From contig NZ_WNJL01000003.1 in the NCBI RefSeq assembly GCF_010378095.1, positions 38,548 through 102,547 on the forward strand: 64,000 nt of DNA, in the 5' to 3' direction. The stretch comes from Acidithiobacillus ferrianus (GTDB taxonomy: Bacteria; Pseudomonadota; Gammaproteobacteria; Acidithiobacillales; Acidithiobacillaceae). Of the stretch, positions 29,889 to 37,961 are shown piece by piece (positions within the stretch are counted from its first letter, which is position 1; every line of letters starts with the position of its first letter). The position numbers and the translations under genes are program-made. The notes beneath the pieces were generated by a model. It did no database searches and was not told where the DNA came from. It saw nothing but the letters and a program-made list of their open reading frames with translations.

Positions 29889-31211
29889 CTAGTCTCCCTG
29901 GCGTTCGCCACTCGGGCACGGTGCCACCGGATTGTTGGGGTGTTGCGCCCAGTTCATGGGCTGCGTGGTGATGGGAACACCCGTCCGCGGATCGACACCG
30001 CTGTCCAGGGTTTCCATGCTGATGCAATCGCTGACCGGGCAGACCGCAACACAAAGATTACAGCCGACACAGTCTTCGGCGCGCACCTGGTAACGTCCGG
30101 TATCCGCGACGCGCCCGATGGCCTGATGGGAAGTATCCTCACAGGCGATATAGCAGCGCCCGCAACCAATGCAGCGATGGGCGTCAATTTGAGCTTTCGT
30201 GACAAAATTGAGATTGAGCTGGCTCCAGTCGCGGACGTTGGGGACCGCCCGCCCGATAACATCTTCCAGGCGGGTATGACCCTGCCCGGTCATCCAGCTC
30301 CGCAGACCGCCCACCAAGTCCTCGACGATGCGAAACCCATAGAGCATCGCCGCCGTACACACCTGAATATTGGTTGCACCCAAGGCCATGAACTCGGCAG
30401 CGTCGCGCCAGGTACCGACGCCCCCGATGCCCGAGATGGGAAGGCCGGCAAGGCTGGGGTGCCGAGCGATTTCCGCCACCATGTTCAGGGCGATGGGTTT
30501 GACCGCCGGCCCGCAGTAGCCGCCATGGGTCCCTTTGCCATCCACGGTCGGCATGGGGGCCATCCGCTCCAGATCGACGCTGACGATAGAGTTGATGGTA
30601 TTGATCAGCGATACCGCATCGGCGCCACCCGCCCGCGCCGCCGCTGCGCTCCAGGTGATATCGGTCACGTTGGGCGTCAGCTTGACGATCACTGGCAGGC
30701 GCGTGTGCGCCTTGGCCAGGCGCGTTACCCTCTCGACCAGTTCGGGCGCCTGCCCCATGGCGGAGCCCATGCCGCGCTCCGACATCCCATGGGGACAACC
30801 CAGATTGAGCTCAATCCCGTCGGCGCCCGTGGCCTCGATGCGCGGCAGCCATTCCGCCCATACCGACGCCTCCAGCGGGAACATCACCGACACCACCACC
30901 GCCCGATCCGGCCACTGCGCCTTGATCTCCGCAATCTCCCGCAGATTGATCCGGATGGGACGATCGCTGATCAGTTCGATATTGCTGAAACCCTGCACCC
31001 GGCGATTATCGCCCTGCCAAAAACCATAGCGAGGACCACTGACGTTCACCACCGGCGGATCGACGCCCAGCGTCTTCCACACCACCCCGCCCCACCCCGC
31101 CGTGAAAGCCCGCTGCACATTCACCGCGCGGTCCGTGGGCGGCGCCGAGGCCAGCCAGAAGGGGTTGGGCGAGCGGATACCGGCAAACTCGGCGCTTAAA
31201 TCAGGTGTCAT
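29889..31211 (-). CDS. preA: Dihydropyrimidine dehydrogenase, PreA subunit
   Basis: A 440-residue FMN/iron-sulfur subunit that reduces uracil or thymine to the 5,6-dihydro form. The N-terminal TIM barrel has NPFWLASAPPTD, ELNLGCPHGMSERGMG with the active-site cysteine loop, VIVKLTPNV, and GIGGVGTWRDAAEF. The C-terminus carries two 4Fe-4S motifs, CIGCGRC and CVGCNLC. The start overlaps the end of preT by 11 bases. It matches the fused-domain order of the C-terminal half of eukaryotic DPD. Confidence 0.95.
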   Translation of the reverse strand: MTPDLSAEFAGIRSPNPFWLASAPPTDRAVNVQRAFTAGWGGVVWKTLGVDPPVVNVSGPRYGFWQGDNRRVQGFSNIELISDRPIRINLREIAEIKAQWPDRAVVVSVMFPLEASVWAEWLPRIEATGADGIELNLGCPHGMSERGMGSAMGQAPELVERVTRLAKAHTRLPVIVKLTPNVTDITWSAAAARAGGADAVSLINTINSIVSVDLERMAPMPTVDGKGTHGGYCGPAVKPIALNMVAEIARHPSLAGLPISGIGGVGTWRDAAEFMALGATNIQVCTAAMLYGFRIVEDLVGGLRSWMTGQGHTRLEDVIGRAVPNVRDWSQLNLNFVTKAQIDAHRCIGCGRCYIACEDTSHQAIGRVADTGRYQVRAEDCVGCNLCVAVCPVSDCISMETLDSGVDPRTGVPITTQPMNWAQHPNNPVAPCPSGERQGD

Positions 31212-32562
31212 GACGCCGATCCCCGGCTAGCATGGTCGCGTCTTCACGCAGCGCAGCGCGTATGGATCGCACCGCGCGTTTGGCGTCAGCGACGGCGTGC
31301 ACGGTGAGATCCGCGCTGCGCCCCACGCAATCACCGCCCGCCCAAACACCCGGCAGGCTGGTACGAAAACTTTCATCCACGGCAATTCTTCCGTGCGCGT
31401 CCAGCCGCGGGGACGCGCCGTCCTCACCCCAGACTTCCGGGTTGAAACACTGGCCAATCGCCGTAAATACCTGATCTACCGCCCAACGCAGGGGTTGCCC
31501 CTGATCGACGCAGCGCCCCCCCTGCAATACGGTGGGCTGCAGCCAGATCGCCACACAGTCACCGCCCTCTCCTTCAATCCGCAATGGACGCCGGTAATGA
31601 TGAATGCGGACCCCCTGATCCCGGGCCAGTCGCTGCTCCCTGGCGCTGGCGCCCATCGCCTCGGGACCACGGCGATAGCACAGATGCACCTCCTCGGCCC
31701 CCAACAAGCGAATTTGCACCGCGATATCCATGGCGGTCATCCCCCCGCCAACAACCACCACTTTTTGTCCGACCGGCACAGGTTCACCCCGGCGCATCCA
31801 GGCGATGAAAGGCACCGCGGGGAATACCCCGGCAAGATCTTCACCAGGAATCCGAAGGCGGTGCTGCCCCTGTAATCCGAGGGCCAGAAAAACGGCGTCA
31901 TAGTCGCTGCGCAATTGCGCGAGGGTGATATCCCGGCCCAAAGCCATACCGCAACGCACTCGGATGCGGTCCCCGGCCAACAGGTGCGCGACTTCGCGCT
32001 GCGCCGCGTCATCCAGCATCTTGTAGGCAGCAATGCCACTTTCATTGAGGCCGCCGGCCTGCGCTTGCGCCTCGAAGAGATCCACCGCGAAACCCTCGCG
32101 AGCCAGCAAATGGGCGCCGGTAAGCCCGGCTGGACCCGCGCCCACTACCGCGATTTTTTGCGCGCGCACCACTGTCGTGGCCGCGGGAAAGAGGTCAGGC
32201 GACGCCTGCGCCATAGATAGACGCTGCAACAGCCCAATGCGCACCGGCCCCCCCTCCTCGCCCTGGCGCACGCAGAACTGCTCGCAAAGGGTTTCCACGG
32301 GACAGACCCGCGCGCAGGCTCCTCCCAGCGGATTCGCCTGGAGGATACGCTCCGCCGCCCGTGCGGGCTGCCCCACGGCAATCGCCCGGATAAAGCCGGG
32401 GATGTCGATATCCGTCGGGCAAGCGGCCACGCAAGGGGCAGCATGACAGTAGTAACAACGCTCCGCCTCCGTCAGTGCTTCACTCGCCGGAAGCGCCTCC
32501 TCCAGCGGACGGAACCGCGCCTCCAGCAACTCCGGGCCAAGTATGACGGTGGATAAAGACAT
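31201..32562 (-). CDS. preT: Dihydropyrimidine dehydrogenase, PreT subunit
   Basis: A 453-residue GltD-like flavoprotein that feeds electrons from NAD(P)H to PreA. N-terminal cysteines bind two Fe-S clusters (CYYCHAAPCVAACP and GGACARVCPVETLCEQFC). Then come the FAD motif VVGAGPAGLTGAHLLA and the NAD(P) motif VVVVGGGMTAMDIAV. The ATG at 32562 is preceded by GGAGGGAG; the frame is open further upstream, but that stretch overlaps the amidohydrolase gene and is not PreT-like. Confidence 0.94.
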   Translation of the reverse strand: MSLSTVILGPELLEARFRPLEEALPASEALTEAERCYYCHAAPCVAACPTDIDIPGFIRAIAVGQPARAAERILQANPLGGACARVCPVETLCEQFCVRQGEEGGPVRIGLLQRLSMAQASPDLFPAATTVVRAQKIAVVGAGPAGLTGAHLLAREGFAVDLFEAQAQAGGLNESGIAAYKMLDDAAQREVAHLLAGDRIRVRCGMALGRDITLAQLRSDYDAVFLALGLQGQHRLRIPGEDLAGVFPAVPFIAWMRRGEPVPVGQKVVVVGGGMTAMDIAVQIRLLGAEEVHLCYRRGPEAMGASAREQRLARDQGVRIHHYRRPLRIEGEGGDCVAIWLQPTVLQGGRCVDQGQPLRWAVDQVFTAIGQCFNPEVWGEDGASPRLDAHGRIAVDESFRTSLPGVWAGGDCVGRSADLTVHAVADAKRAVRSIRAALREDATMLAGDRRHDT

Positions 32563-32575
32563 CGCTCCCTCCGAC

Positions 32576-33445
32576 TTATGGCCGACAGAGATCGCCGTAC
32601 ATATCCGGCCGCCGATCCCGATAAAATTGCCAGAGGTCCCGCACTTCCGCAATCTGCCCGAGATCCAGGTCACTGACCAGCACCTCTTCCTGGTCGCGAC
32701 TCGCCTTGGCGATAATCTGTCCGCGCGGATTGGCGAAATAGCTCTGCCCGTAAAATTCGCCGATATTCCACGGCGCTTCCGTACCGATGCGATTGATCGC
32801 GCCCACGAAATACCCATTGGCGGCGGCATGGGCCGGTTGCTCCAGCGTCCAGAGGTATTCGGACAAGCCGGCCACCGTCGCCGAAGGATTCAGCACGATT
32901 TCCGCCCCATGCAGGCCCAAAGCCCGCGCACCCTCCGGGAAATGGCGGTCATAACAGATGTACACACCGATTTTGGCGTAAGCCGTCTGGAAAACCGGAT
33001 ACCCGAGATTCCCGGGCCGAAAAAAGAATTTCTCCCAAAACCCCTGCACCTGGGGGATGTGGGTCTTGCGATATTTACCGAGATAGCGGCCATCCGCATC
33101 GATCACCGCCGCCGTGTTGTAATAAACTCCAGCCATTTCCCGCTCATATACCGGTACGACGATCACCATCTGGTGCTTCTTGGCAAGCTCCTGCATCAGG
33201 CGGATCGTCGGACCATGGGGGACTTCCTCGGTCAAACCATACCAGCGAATATCCTGACTTGGGCAAAAATACGGTCCATAAAACAATTCTTGCATACATA
33301 AGATCCGTGCCCCCCGCGCCGCCGCCGCCTCGATGTGTTGCAGGTGGCGTGCGATCATTTCTTCCTTGATTTGTGCCGGTGACAGCGATTCGGCCCCCGC
33401 CGTTTGCGCGGCTTGAATGAGGGCGGTAGGAACGATTTGACCCAT
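32576..33445 (-). CDS. Beta-ureidopropionase (N-carbamoyl-beta-alanine amidohydrolase)
   Basis: A 289-residue nitrilase-superfamily enzyme that hydrolyses N-carbamoyl-beta-alanine to beta-alanine, CO2 and ammonia. The triad is Glu53 (MQELFYGPYF), Lys127 (GKYRKTHIP) and Cys164 (GVYICYDRHFPEGARALGL), with NPSATVAGLSEYLW and INRIGTEAPWNIGEFYGQSYF as in the eukaryote-like UPB1 group. The ATG at 33445 has AGGAAGG upstream. It is the first gene of the pyrimidine operon, and a sigma-54-type promoter lies at 33516-33531. Confidence 0.92.
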   Translation of the reverse strand: MGQIVPTALIQAAQTAGAESLSPAQIKEEMIARHLQHIEAAAARGARILCMQELFYGPYFCPSQDIRWYGLTEEVPHGPTIRLMQELAKKHQMVIVVPVYEREMAGVYYNTAAVIDADGRYLGKYRKTHIPQVQGFWEKFFFRPGNLGYPVFQTAYAKIGVYICYDRHFPEGARALGLHGAEIVLNPSATVAGLSEYLWTLEQPAHAAANGYFVGAINRIGTEAPWNIGEFYGQSYFANPRGQIIAKASRDQEEVLVSDLDLGQIAEVRDLWQFYRDRRPDMYGDLCRP

Positions 33446-33515
33446 GGCTGACCTTCCTGAGAGGCGAAGACGATATCCTGGTTTAAAAATTGCCCATAGC
33501 TTTCTAAAATAATCA

Positions 33516-33531
33516 TGCAATGCGCATGCCA
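33516..33531 (-). promoter_or_regulatory. Sigma-54-type promoter for the pyrimidine operon
   Basis: Read on the minus strand the sequence is TGGCATGCGCATTGCA, with GG and GC separated by ten bases. It differs from TGGCACG-N4-TTGCW at one defined position. Transcription would start about 60 bases before the beta-ureidopropionase ATG. Confidence 0.75.
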
Positions 33532-33681
33532 AGGCTGAAAAACTCACAGAGCGATCAATAAATCGTGCCTATGATTCTGTTTTAAATGCTTTAATGTTAC
33601 ATGTGGCCTTGCCGGGTCCGCCTCCGGCAAAAAGCCATAGGCATAACGTGAATATTTTTTTCATCAACGGGGCGCCGTGTT

Positions 33682-33698
33682 TGCACCAACGAAAAGCG
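33682..33698. promoter_or_regulatory. NtrC-like box, weak member of the pair
   Basis: TGCACC-N5-AAAGCG matches TGCACC-N5-GGTGCA at 8 of 12 positions, with one perfect half. Its centre is 31 bp from the strong box at 33713-33729. Confidence 0.5.
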
Positions 33699-33712
33699 GG
33701 CCCGCCCCGCAT

Positions 33713-33729
33713 TGCACCAACATGGTGCG
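33713..33729. promoter_or_regulatory. NtrC-like box, strong
   Basis: TGCACC-AACAT-GGTGCG matches 11 of 12 positions of the NtrC consensus. It lies between the divergent pyrimidine operon and the aminotransferase remnant. It overlaps a sigma-70-like TTGCAC (33712-33717) that pairs with TATAAT (33736-33741) over 18 bases, so it could also block a basal plus-strand promoter. Confidence 0.72.
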
Positions 33730-33799
33730 GAACATTATAATAAACGATGCACACTTGTCCGACGTGCGCATTGAATAAACGCTGGCATCCCCTCTATTG

Positions 33800-33815
33800 A
33801 GGCATAAATTTTGCT
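33800..33815 (+). promoter_or_regulatory. Sigma-54-like promoter toward the aminotransferase remnant
   Basis: AGGCATAAATTTTGCT has GG-N10-GC and matches 9 of 12 defined positions. It lies 48 bases before the ATG at 33864. Confidence 0.5.
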
Positions 33816-33863
33816 TAATATCATCAACATCCTTAGCAGCCCCACTACATCAATGGATAGATC

Positions 33864-34633
33864 ATGGACGAACTGACGAACACCGCGCCGCTCGTTGATC
33901 CGGCCTGCTGGTTACCCTTCACGGCAAATCGCGCCTTCCTGCAACAGCCCAGGCTCCTGAACCGGGCTCAGGGCATGCATTACTGGACTCCTGACGGACG
34001 TCCCGTGCTAGACGGCACCGCCGGCCTCTGGTGCGTCAATGCCGGACACTGCCGCCCGGAAATCAGCGCGACCATTGCCCGACAAGCCGCGGAAATGGAT
34101 TTCGCACCCACTTTCGAGATGGGGCATCCCCTGGTGTTCTCTTTAGCGAAACGCCTGATCCAATGGATGCCGCCCACGCTGAGTCATGTGTTCTTCACCA
34201 ACTCCGGCTCGGAATCCGCGGATACGGCCTTAAAAATTGCGCGCGCCTGCCACTTCAACCGGGGCGAACCAAAGCGCACACTCTTCATTGGCCGCGAGAA
34301 GGCTTATCACGGCGTCGGTTTCGGCGGGCTCAGTGTCGGTGGCCTGCCGCGCAACAAGGAAGCCTTTTTGAGGAAGCCCTCCATAGCCTGCGCGGTCTCC
34401 CCCATGTCATCGACATCCGCAACATCGGCATGATGGGCGCTATCGAGATGGCAAGCCGTCCCGACGCTGCCGGGGCGCGCGGGAGGGCCGCCTTGCACAG
34501 CGCCTTCGAAAAAGGTCTGCTGATTCGCACAACAGGGGACACCATCGCCTTGTCTCCCCCTCTGATTATCCAGGCCGATGAAATCGATGAAATCGTCGAC
34601 ACGCTCCGCAACGTGCTGCGGCTGCTGAAATGA
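33864..34633 (+). pseudogene. Beta-alanine/omega-amino acid:pyruvate aminotransferase, internally deleted
   Basis: The first ~170 codons encode the N-terminus of a class III omega-amino acid:pyruvate aminotransferase (NRAFLQQPRLLNRAQGMHYW, FTNSGSESADTALKIARA, GRxKAYHGVGFGGLSVGG). The frame then shifts and resumes at about 34365 with the family C-terminus (FEEALHSLRGLPHVIDIRN, FEKGLLIRTTGDTIALSPPLII), ending at 34633. Around 170 residues, including the PLP-binding lysine, are missing, so the protein cannot be active. AGGAAGCC occurs on both sides of the junction region. It would have converted beta-alanine to malonate semialdehyde, the step after the adjacent reductive pathway. Confidence 0.85.
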
Positions 34634-34672
34634 AGGCTACGCCACCCCAGAATCATTGGATGCAGAGCAATA

Positions 34673-34692
34673 CCCCTTCCCTCGGAAAGGGG
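34673..34692 (+). terminator. Hairpin after the aminotransferase remnant
   Basis: CCCCTTCC pairs with GGAAAGGGG, with one bulged base. There is no T run after it. It is positioned between the remnant and the XRE-cupin gene. Confidence 0.3.
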
Positions 34693-34759
34693 CGTGCCGA
34701 TGCGTCACTTCTCCCGCTATCCGACAAGGCAAATATTCTTATCCCCTGGATGTATACTC

Positions 34760-35317
34760 ATGAGCAATAGCGACGATATAGGCCAGCGCCTCCTGCTGGT
34801 CCGCAAAATTTATGGCTTGACCCAGCGTGAGTTGGCCCGGCGCGCGGGGGTCACCAACGGCGCCATATCCCTGATCGAACAAAACCGGGTCAGCCCTTCT
34901 ATCAGTTCTCTTAAAAAGATTCTGGATGGTATCCCCATGTCCATCGCCGAGTTCTTTACCTTGGACTTGGTACCTTCCGATGAAGTTTTTTTCCGTGATG
35001 ATGAACTGCCCGACATCGCCATGGATCCCAAAATCATCATGAAGCTTTTAGGGCGCCGATCCAAAGGCAGAGCCATCCAGATCATGCACGAATATTATGA
35101 ACCGGGCGCAGACACCGGTGAAGCCATGCTGCGCCATAACGGTGAAGAAGGTGGCATCGTCGTCCGGGGCACGATCCAACTGACCATTGGGGATAAGGTA
35201 CAAAGCCTTGCTCCCGGTGATGGATACTACTTCGACAGCCAGCTCCCACATCGTTTTGTCAATACGGGCGATGAGATATGCGAAATAGTCAGCGCGAACG
35301 CACCCCCCAGCTTTTGA
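34760..35317 (+). CDS. XRE-cupin transcriptional regulator
   Basis: A 185-residue regulator with an N-terminal XRE helix-turn-helix (residues ~8-62: GLTQRELARRAGVTNGAISLIEQNRVSPSISSL) and a C-terminal cupin (residues ~110-180: GGIVVRGTIQLTIGD, PGDGYYFDSQLPHRFVNTGD). The length and layout match PuuR, which senses amino compounds in E. coli. Following an aminotransferase remnant and facing a pyrimidine operon, it may sense beta-alanine or another omega-amino acid. The ATG at 34760 starts the family N-terminus; a longer upstream start is unlikely. Confidence 0.82.
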   Translation: MSNSDDIGQRLLLVRKIYGLTQRELARRAGVTNGAISLIEQNRVSPSISSLKKILDGIPMSIAEFFTLDLVPSDEVFFRDDELPDIAMDPKIIMKLLGRRSKGRAIQIMHEYYEPGADTGEAMLRHNGEEGGIVVRGTIQLTIGDKVQSLAPGDGYYFDSQLPHRFVNTGDEICEIVSANAPPSF

Positions 35318-35339
35318 ATATCGTTACGCTCAAACACCC

Positions 35340-37676
35340 CTAAAACACCATTTTCACCGTACCAAAAAACGCGCGCGGCATCATCGGCTCCGCTACGAGA
35401 TAGTTGCCGGGCTGATTATTCATATAGGGGAACTGCTTTTCCAGCACCGAGGCTTCGGAATTCAAGAGATTCACCCCGCTCAGGCTGAGCGTCACGTTTT
35501 TTATTCCGTAACGGTATATCTGAAAGGTATGCGCAAGATTGAAGTTCATCGTCGCGTAGGCGGGCATGCTGAAAGCGGTCGGCGCACCCGTACTGGCCTC
35601 GATATATTGCGGACCGACCAGATTGCCGTACAATCGGGCGCGTGTGCCCATGTAATGCCCTTCTATCCCCATACCCGCCAGGTAGGTCGGGGTATTGGCC
35701 CGCGGTTCGCCGACGCTGGTGGCAACGCCATAGGCGCTTGCCGAGTTTGCGGTGTAATGCGCCTCCTGCACTGAATAATTTCCATAAAGCGATACAAAAT
35801 TATCCAGCGCGTAAGCCGTCGCAATATTAATACCCTGATACGCGGAAGAACCAATGTTGTATTCGTAAGTCAGCCCGGTCGTCGCATCGTAGTAGGAACT
35901 GAAGGTATTCCCAAAATCTGCACGATAAAACGAGATGCTCGCGTCAATATCGCCCCGCTTGTAAGCCGCCCCAATCTGATAGGTATTGACCCACTCTGGT
36001 TTTATTGTCACCGGCGTCGAAGGTGACGTCGATGTGGCGTTGCTGTCAGCCGCATAGAACGCGGTGATGTTCGGATACTTGTACCCGACGGCGTAGTTGG
36101 CATACAGGGTTACCGCCCTCATCGGCTTATATTGGATGCCCACGTAGGGACTCACCTCACTGTAGGAGCGGCCACTGCTCGCACCCACGGTGTAGTAGTA
36201 CCCCGGCACGTCATTGATATGCGTGCTTACCGTCTCGTATTTCAAACCGGGGGTGATGGCCAAGGAACGGGTCGGCTTGATTTTGGCTTGCGCATAGAGT
36301 TTGCCATAGAGACGCCAGGCGTGCTCGTCCCAGAGGTCATTGTAGCCAGCCACTTCGGGGACATTTGGACTTCCGTACACATAATTCCGCGAGTGGTACA
36401 AAGAAACCGCGCCCAGTCCTCCGGCCTTCAAGTCCACATAGCGGTTGAGCCATTCGACAGAAGGGTTGAAGCCGAACGTACTTGTGGTGTAACTATAACT
36501 ATGGTAGTTATCGCCGTTGATGGTTTGCGCCTGACATGCTGCGGAAGGATTACCCGAAAAGTCGTTGCCCGAATATTGGCAGACGGTTTGCGCCGGATTC
36601 AGATAAAAGGTGACAAAGCTGTTGTAAGGCGTATTAACGGCAGGGTTCACATATTCCAATCGTTGCGAGTTGGTATATGCGTAAAATCCCTTGAAGCCAA
36701 ACACGGCATGGGAAGATATGAGCGTTTTATTTTGCAGAATGGTCATCATGTGCTCCGCTGTGCTATTTGCATAGGTAAAAGACCGCGGCCACTGGTAATA
36801 GGGTCCATATTGCTGCAACAGCGCAATCGGCATCCGCGCGGCGGTGGCGCCCTGATTTTTATTCAGCAAAAATATGACAGACCATTTCGACGTCGGAGAA
36901 ATTTGCGGTAAATCATAGGCCGCGTAATAGGAATACTCCCGGTCCGGACTGTGATTCAGGTAGCCCGCGGTTTGGCGCGAGGAGAATCTCAGCAAGAGGT
37001 TGCCATAACCAGGCGTTGCGCCCGTATTGATCTCCGTTCCATAGCTGCGCGTATCAAAAGAACCATAACCGGCAAACACGGACGCGTACGGTTTCGCCGA
37101 GGGAATCTTCGGCAGGTAATCAATGTTTCCGCCAATAGCCCCAATGGCGTTGATATCCGGAGCCGGGGTACCGTAAGTCACCCGGATACCCGAGGTTTCA
37201 CCCAATGTGACGGGGATGAGATTCGTCAGATCCGCATAGTTGTTATTTCCTCCGGACAAACCGCCATTGAACAGATCCGCAATCGGCAGATTATCAAAGG
37301 TGTATCCTACTTGCGTCTGCGAAAAACCGCGCACGGAAATATGCGTCTTCACACCTATCGGGTTCGTACTGGTCGCATTGACGCCAGGCACGAAACTCAG
37401 AATGGTGGAGGCATTTTGCGTAGACTCCTGGCCTTCCAGGAATTTTTTGGGGATCAGCGCCGTTTCAGCACCATATACGGGCCTGACGTGGGTAAGCGCC
37501 GACTTTTCCACCGTGCGCAGCAAAGCTTTGGACACCGATTTTATCTTGTACACTTTTTTAGCCGGTGGCGGTGTAGTGGTGGCCGCACTCGCGTACGTTG
37601 GCAGCGGCACGCTGCCCAACAACCCTGTTGCGACCAGCAAGCTCTGCCTCAGAAAGTGTTTATGGACTTTGTGCAT
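35340..37676 (-). CDS. TonB-dependent outer-membrane receptor 2
   Basis: A 778-residue receptor with a signal peptide (hydrophobic to about residue 30, TYASA cleavage region). The plug domain spans roughly 65-200 (STILSFVPGVNATSTNPIG, SVRGFSQTQVGYTFDNLPI), followed by a Tyr/Asn/Ser-rich barrel. It resembles receptor 1 in the repeated barrel patterns around YKYPNITAFYA and the VxTHINDVPGYYY region. AGGAGC lies before the ATG, with a sigma-54-type promoter and two NtrC-like boxes upstream. It converges with the XRE-cupin gene (22-base gap). A nitrogen-controlled receptor in this island most likely takes up a nucleobase, nucleoside or related ureide. Confidence 0.85.
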   Translation of the reverse strand: MHKVHKHFLRQSLLVATGLLGSVPLPTYASAATTTPPPAKKVYKIKSVSKALLRTVEKSALTHVRPVYGAETALIPKKFLEGQESTQNASTILSFVPGVNATSTNPIGVKTHISVRGFSQTQVGYTFDNLPIADLFNGGLSGGNNNYADLTNLIPVTLGETSGIRVTYGTPAPDINAIGAIGGNIDYLPKIPSAKPYASVFAGYGSFDTRSYGTEINTGATPGYGNLLLRFSSRQTAGYLNHSPDREYSYYAAYDLPQISPTSKWSVIFLLNKNQGATAARMPIALLQQYGPYYQWPRSFTYANSTAEHMMTILQNKTLISSHAVFGFKGFYAYTNSQRLEYVNPAVNTPYNSFVTFYLNPAQTVCQYSGNDFSGNPSAACQAQTINGDNYHSYSYTTSTFGFNPSVEWLNRYVDLKAGGLGAVSLYHSRNYVYGSPNVPEVAGYNDLWDEHAWRLYGKLYAQAKIKPTRSLAITPGLKYETVSTHINDVPGYYYTVGASSGRSYSEVSPYVGIQYKPMRAVTLYANYAVGYKYPNITAFYAADSNATSTSPSTPVTIKPEWVNTYQIGAAYKRGDIDASISFYRADFGNTFSSYYDATTGLTYEYNIGSSAYQGINIATAYALDNFVSLYGNYSVQEAHYTANSASAYGVATSVGEPRANTPTYLAGMGIEGHYMGTRARLYGNLVGPQYIEASTGAPTAFSMPAYATMNFNLAHTFQIYRYGIKNVTLSLSGVNLLNSEASVLEKQFPYMNNQPGNYLVAEPMMPRAFFGTVKMVF

Positions 37677-37710
37677 TACATGCTCCTAATACTTATGCAA
37701 GATGTCAACA

Positions 37711-37726
37711 AGCAGCATACGTGCCA
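37711..37726 (-). promoter_or_regulatory. Sigma-54-type promoter for receptor 2
   Basis: The minus strand reads TGGCACGTATGCTGCT. GG and GC are ten bases apart, and all defined positions except one agree with TGGCACG-N4-TTGCW. It ends about 35 bases before the ATG at 37676. Confidence 0.72.
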
Positions 37727-37776
37727 GAATGACGCAACCATGTTCTTGCCCAGGCCGCGAATTCCTTCACAGCAAT

Positions 37777-37793
37777 TGCACCGTTGTAGTGCG
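37777..37793. promoter_or_regulatory. NtrC-like box upstream of receptor 2
   Basis: TGCACC-GTTGT-AGTGCG matches the consensus at 10 of 12 positions, about 70 bp upstream of the sigma-54-type promoter. Confidence 0.6.
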
Positions 37794-37806
37794 AGATGGC
37801 ATTTCC

Positions 37807-37823
37807 CGCCCCAAAAAAGGGCA
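37807..37823. promoter_or_regulatory. NtrC-like box, weak partner
   Basis: CGCCCC-AAAAA-AGGGCA matches 8 of 12 positions. Its centre is 30 bp from the box at 37777-37793, the same spacing as in the other two pairs. Confidence 0.4.
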
Positions 37824-37903
37824 TTCCGATCGTTCTACTGACGACGGCTTTCCAAACTCGGCCTATGGCGCATGCCGTTATAGTGGTCATATACAACGCG
37901 TGA

Positions 37904-37951
37904 TTAAAGTGTTATTTTCTTGTGCGCGCGTTACATAAAACACAACGGTCA
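37904..37951. repeat. 48-bp island element, copy B
   Basis: Second copy of the element described at 24028. It ends ten bases before the LysR start codon, so it lies in the leader or promoter of that gene. Confidence 0.7.
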
Positions 37952-37961
37952 AGACCCGATC

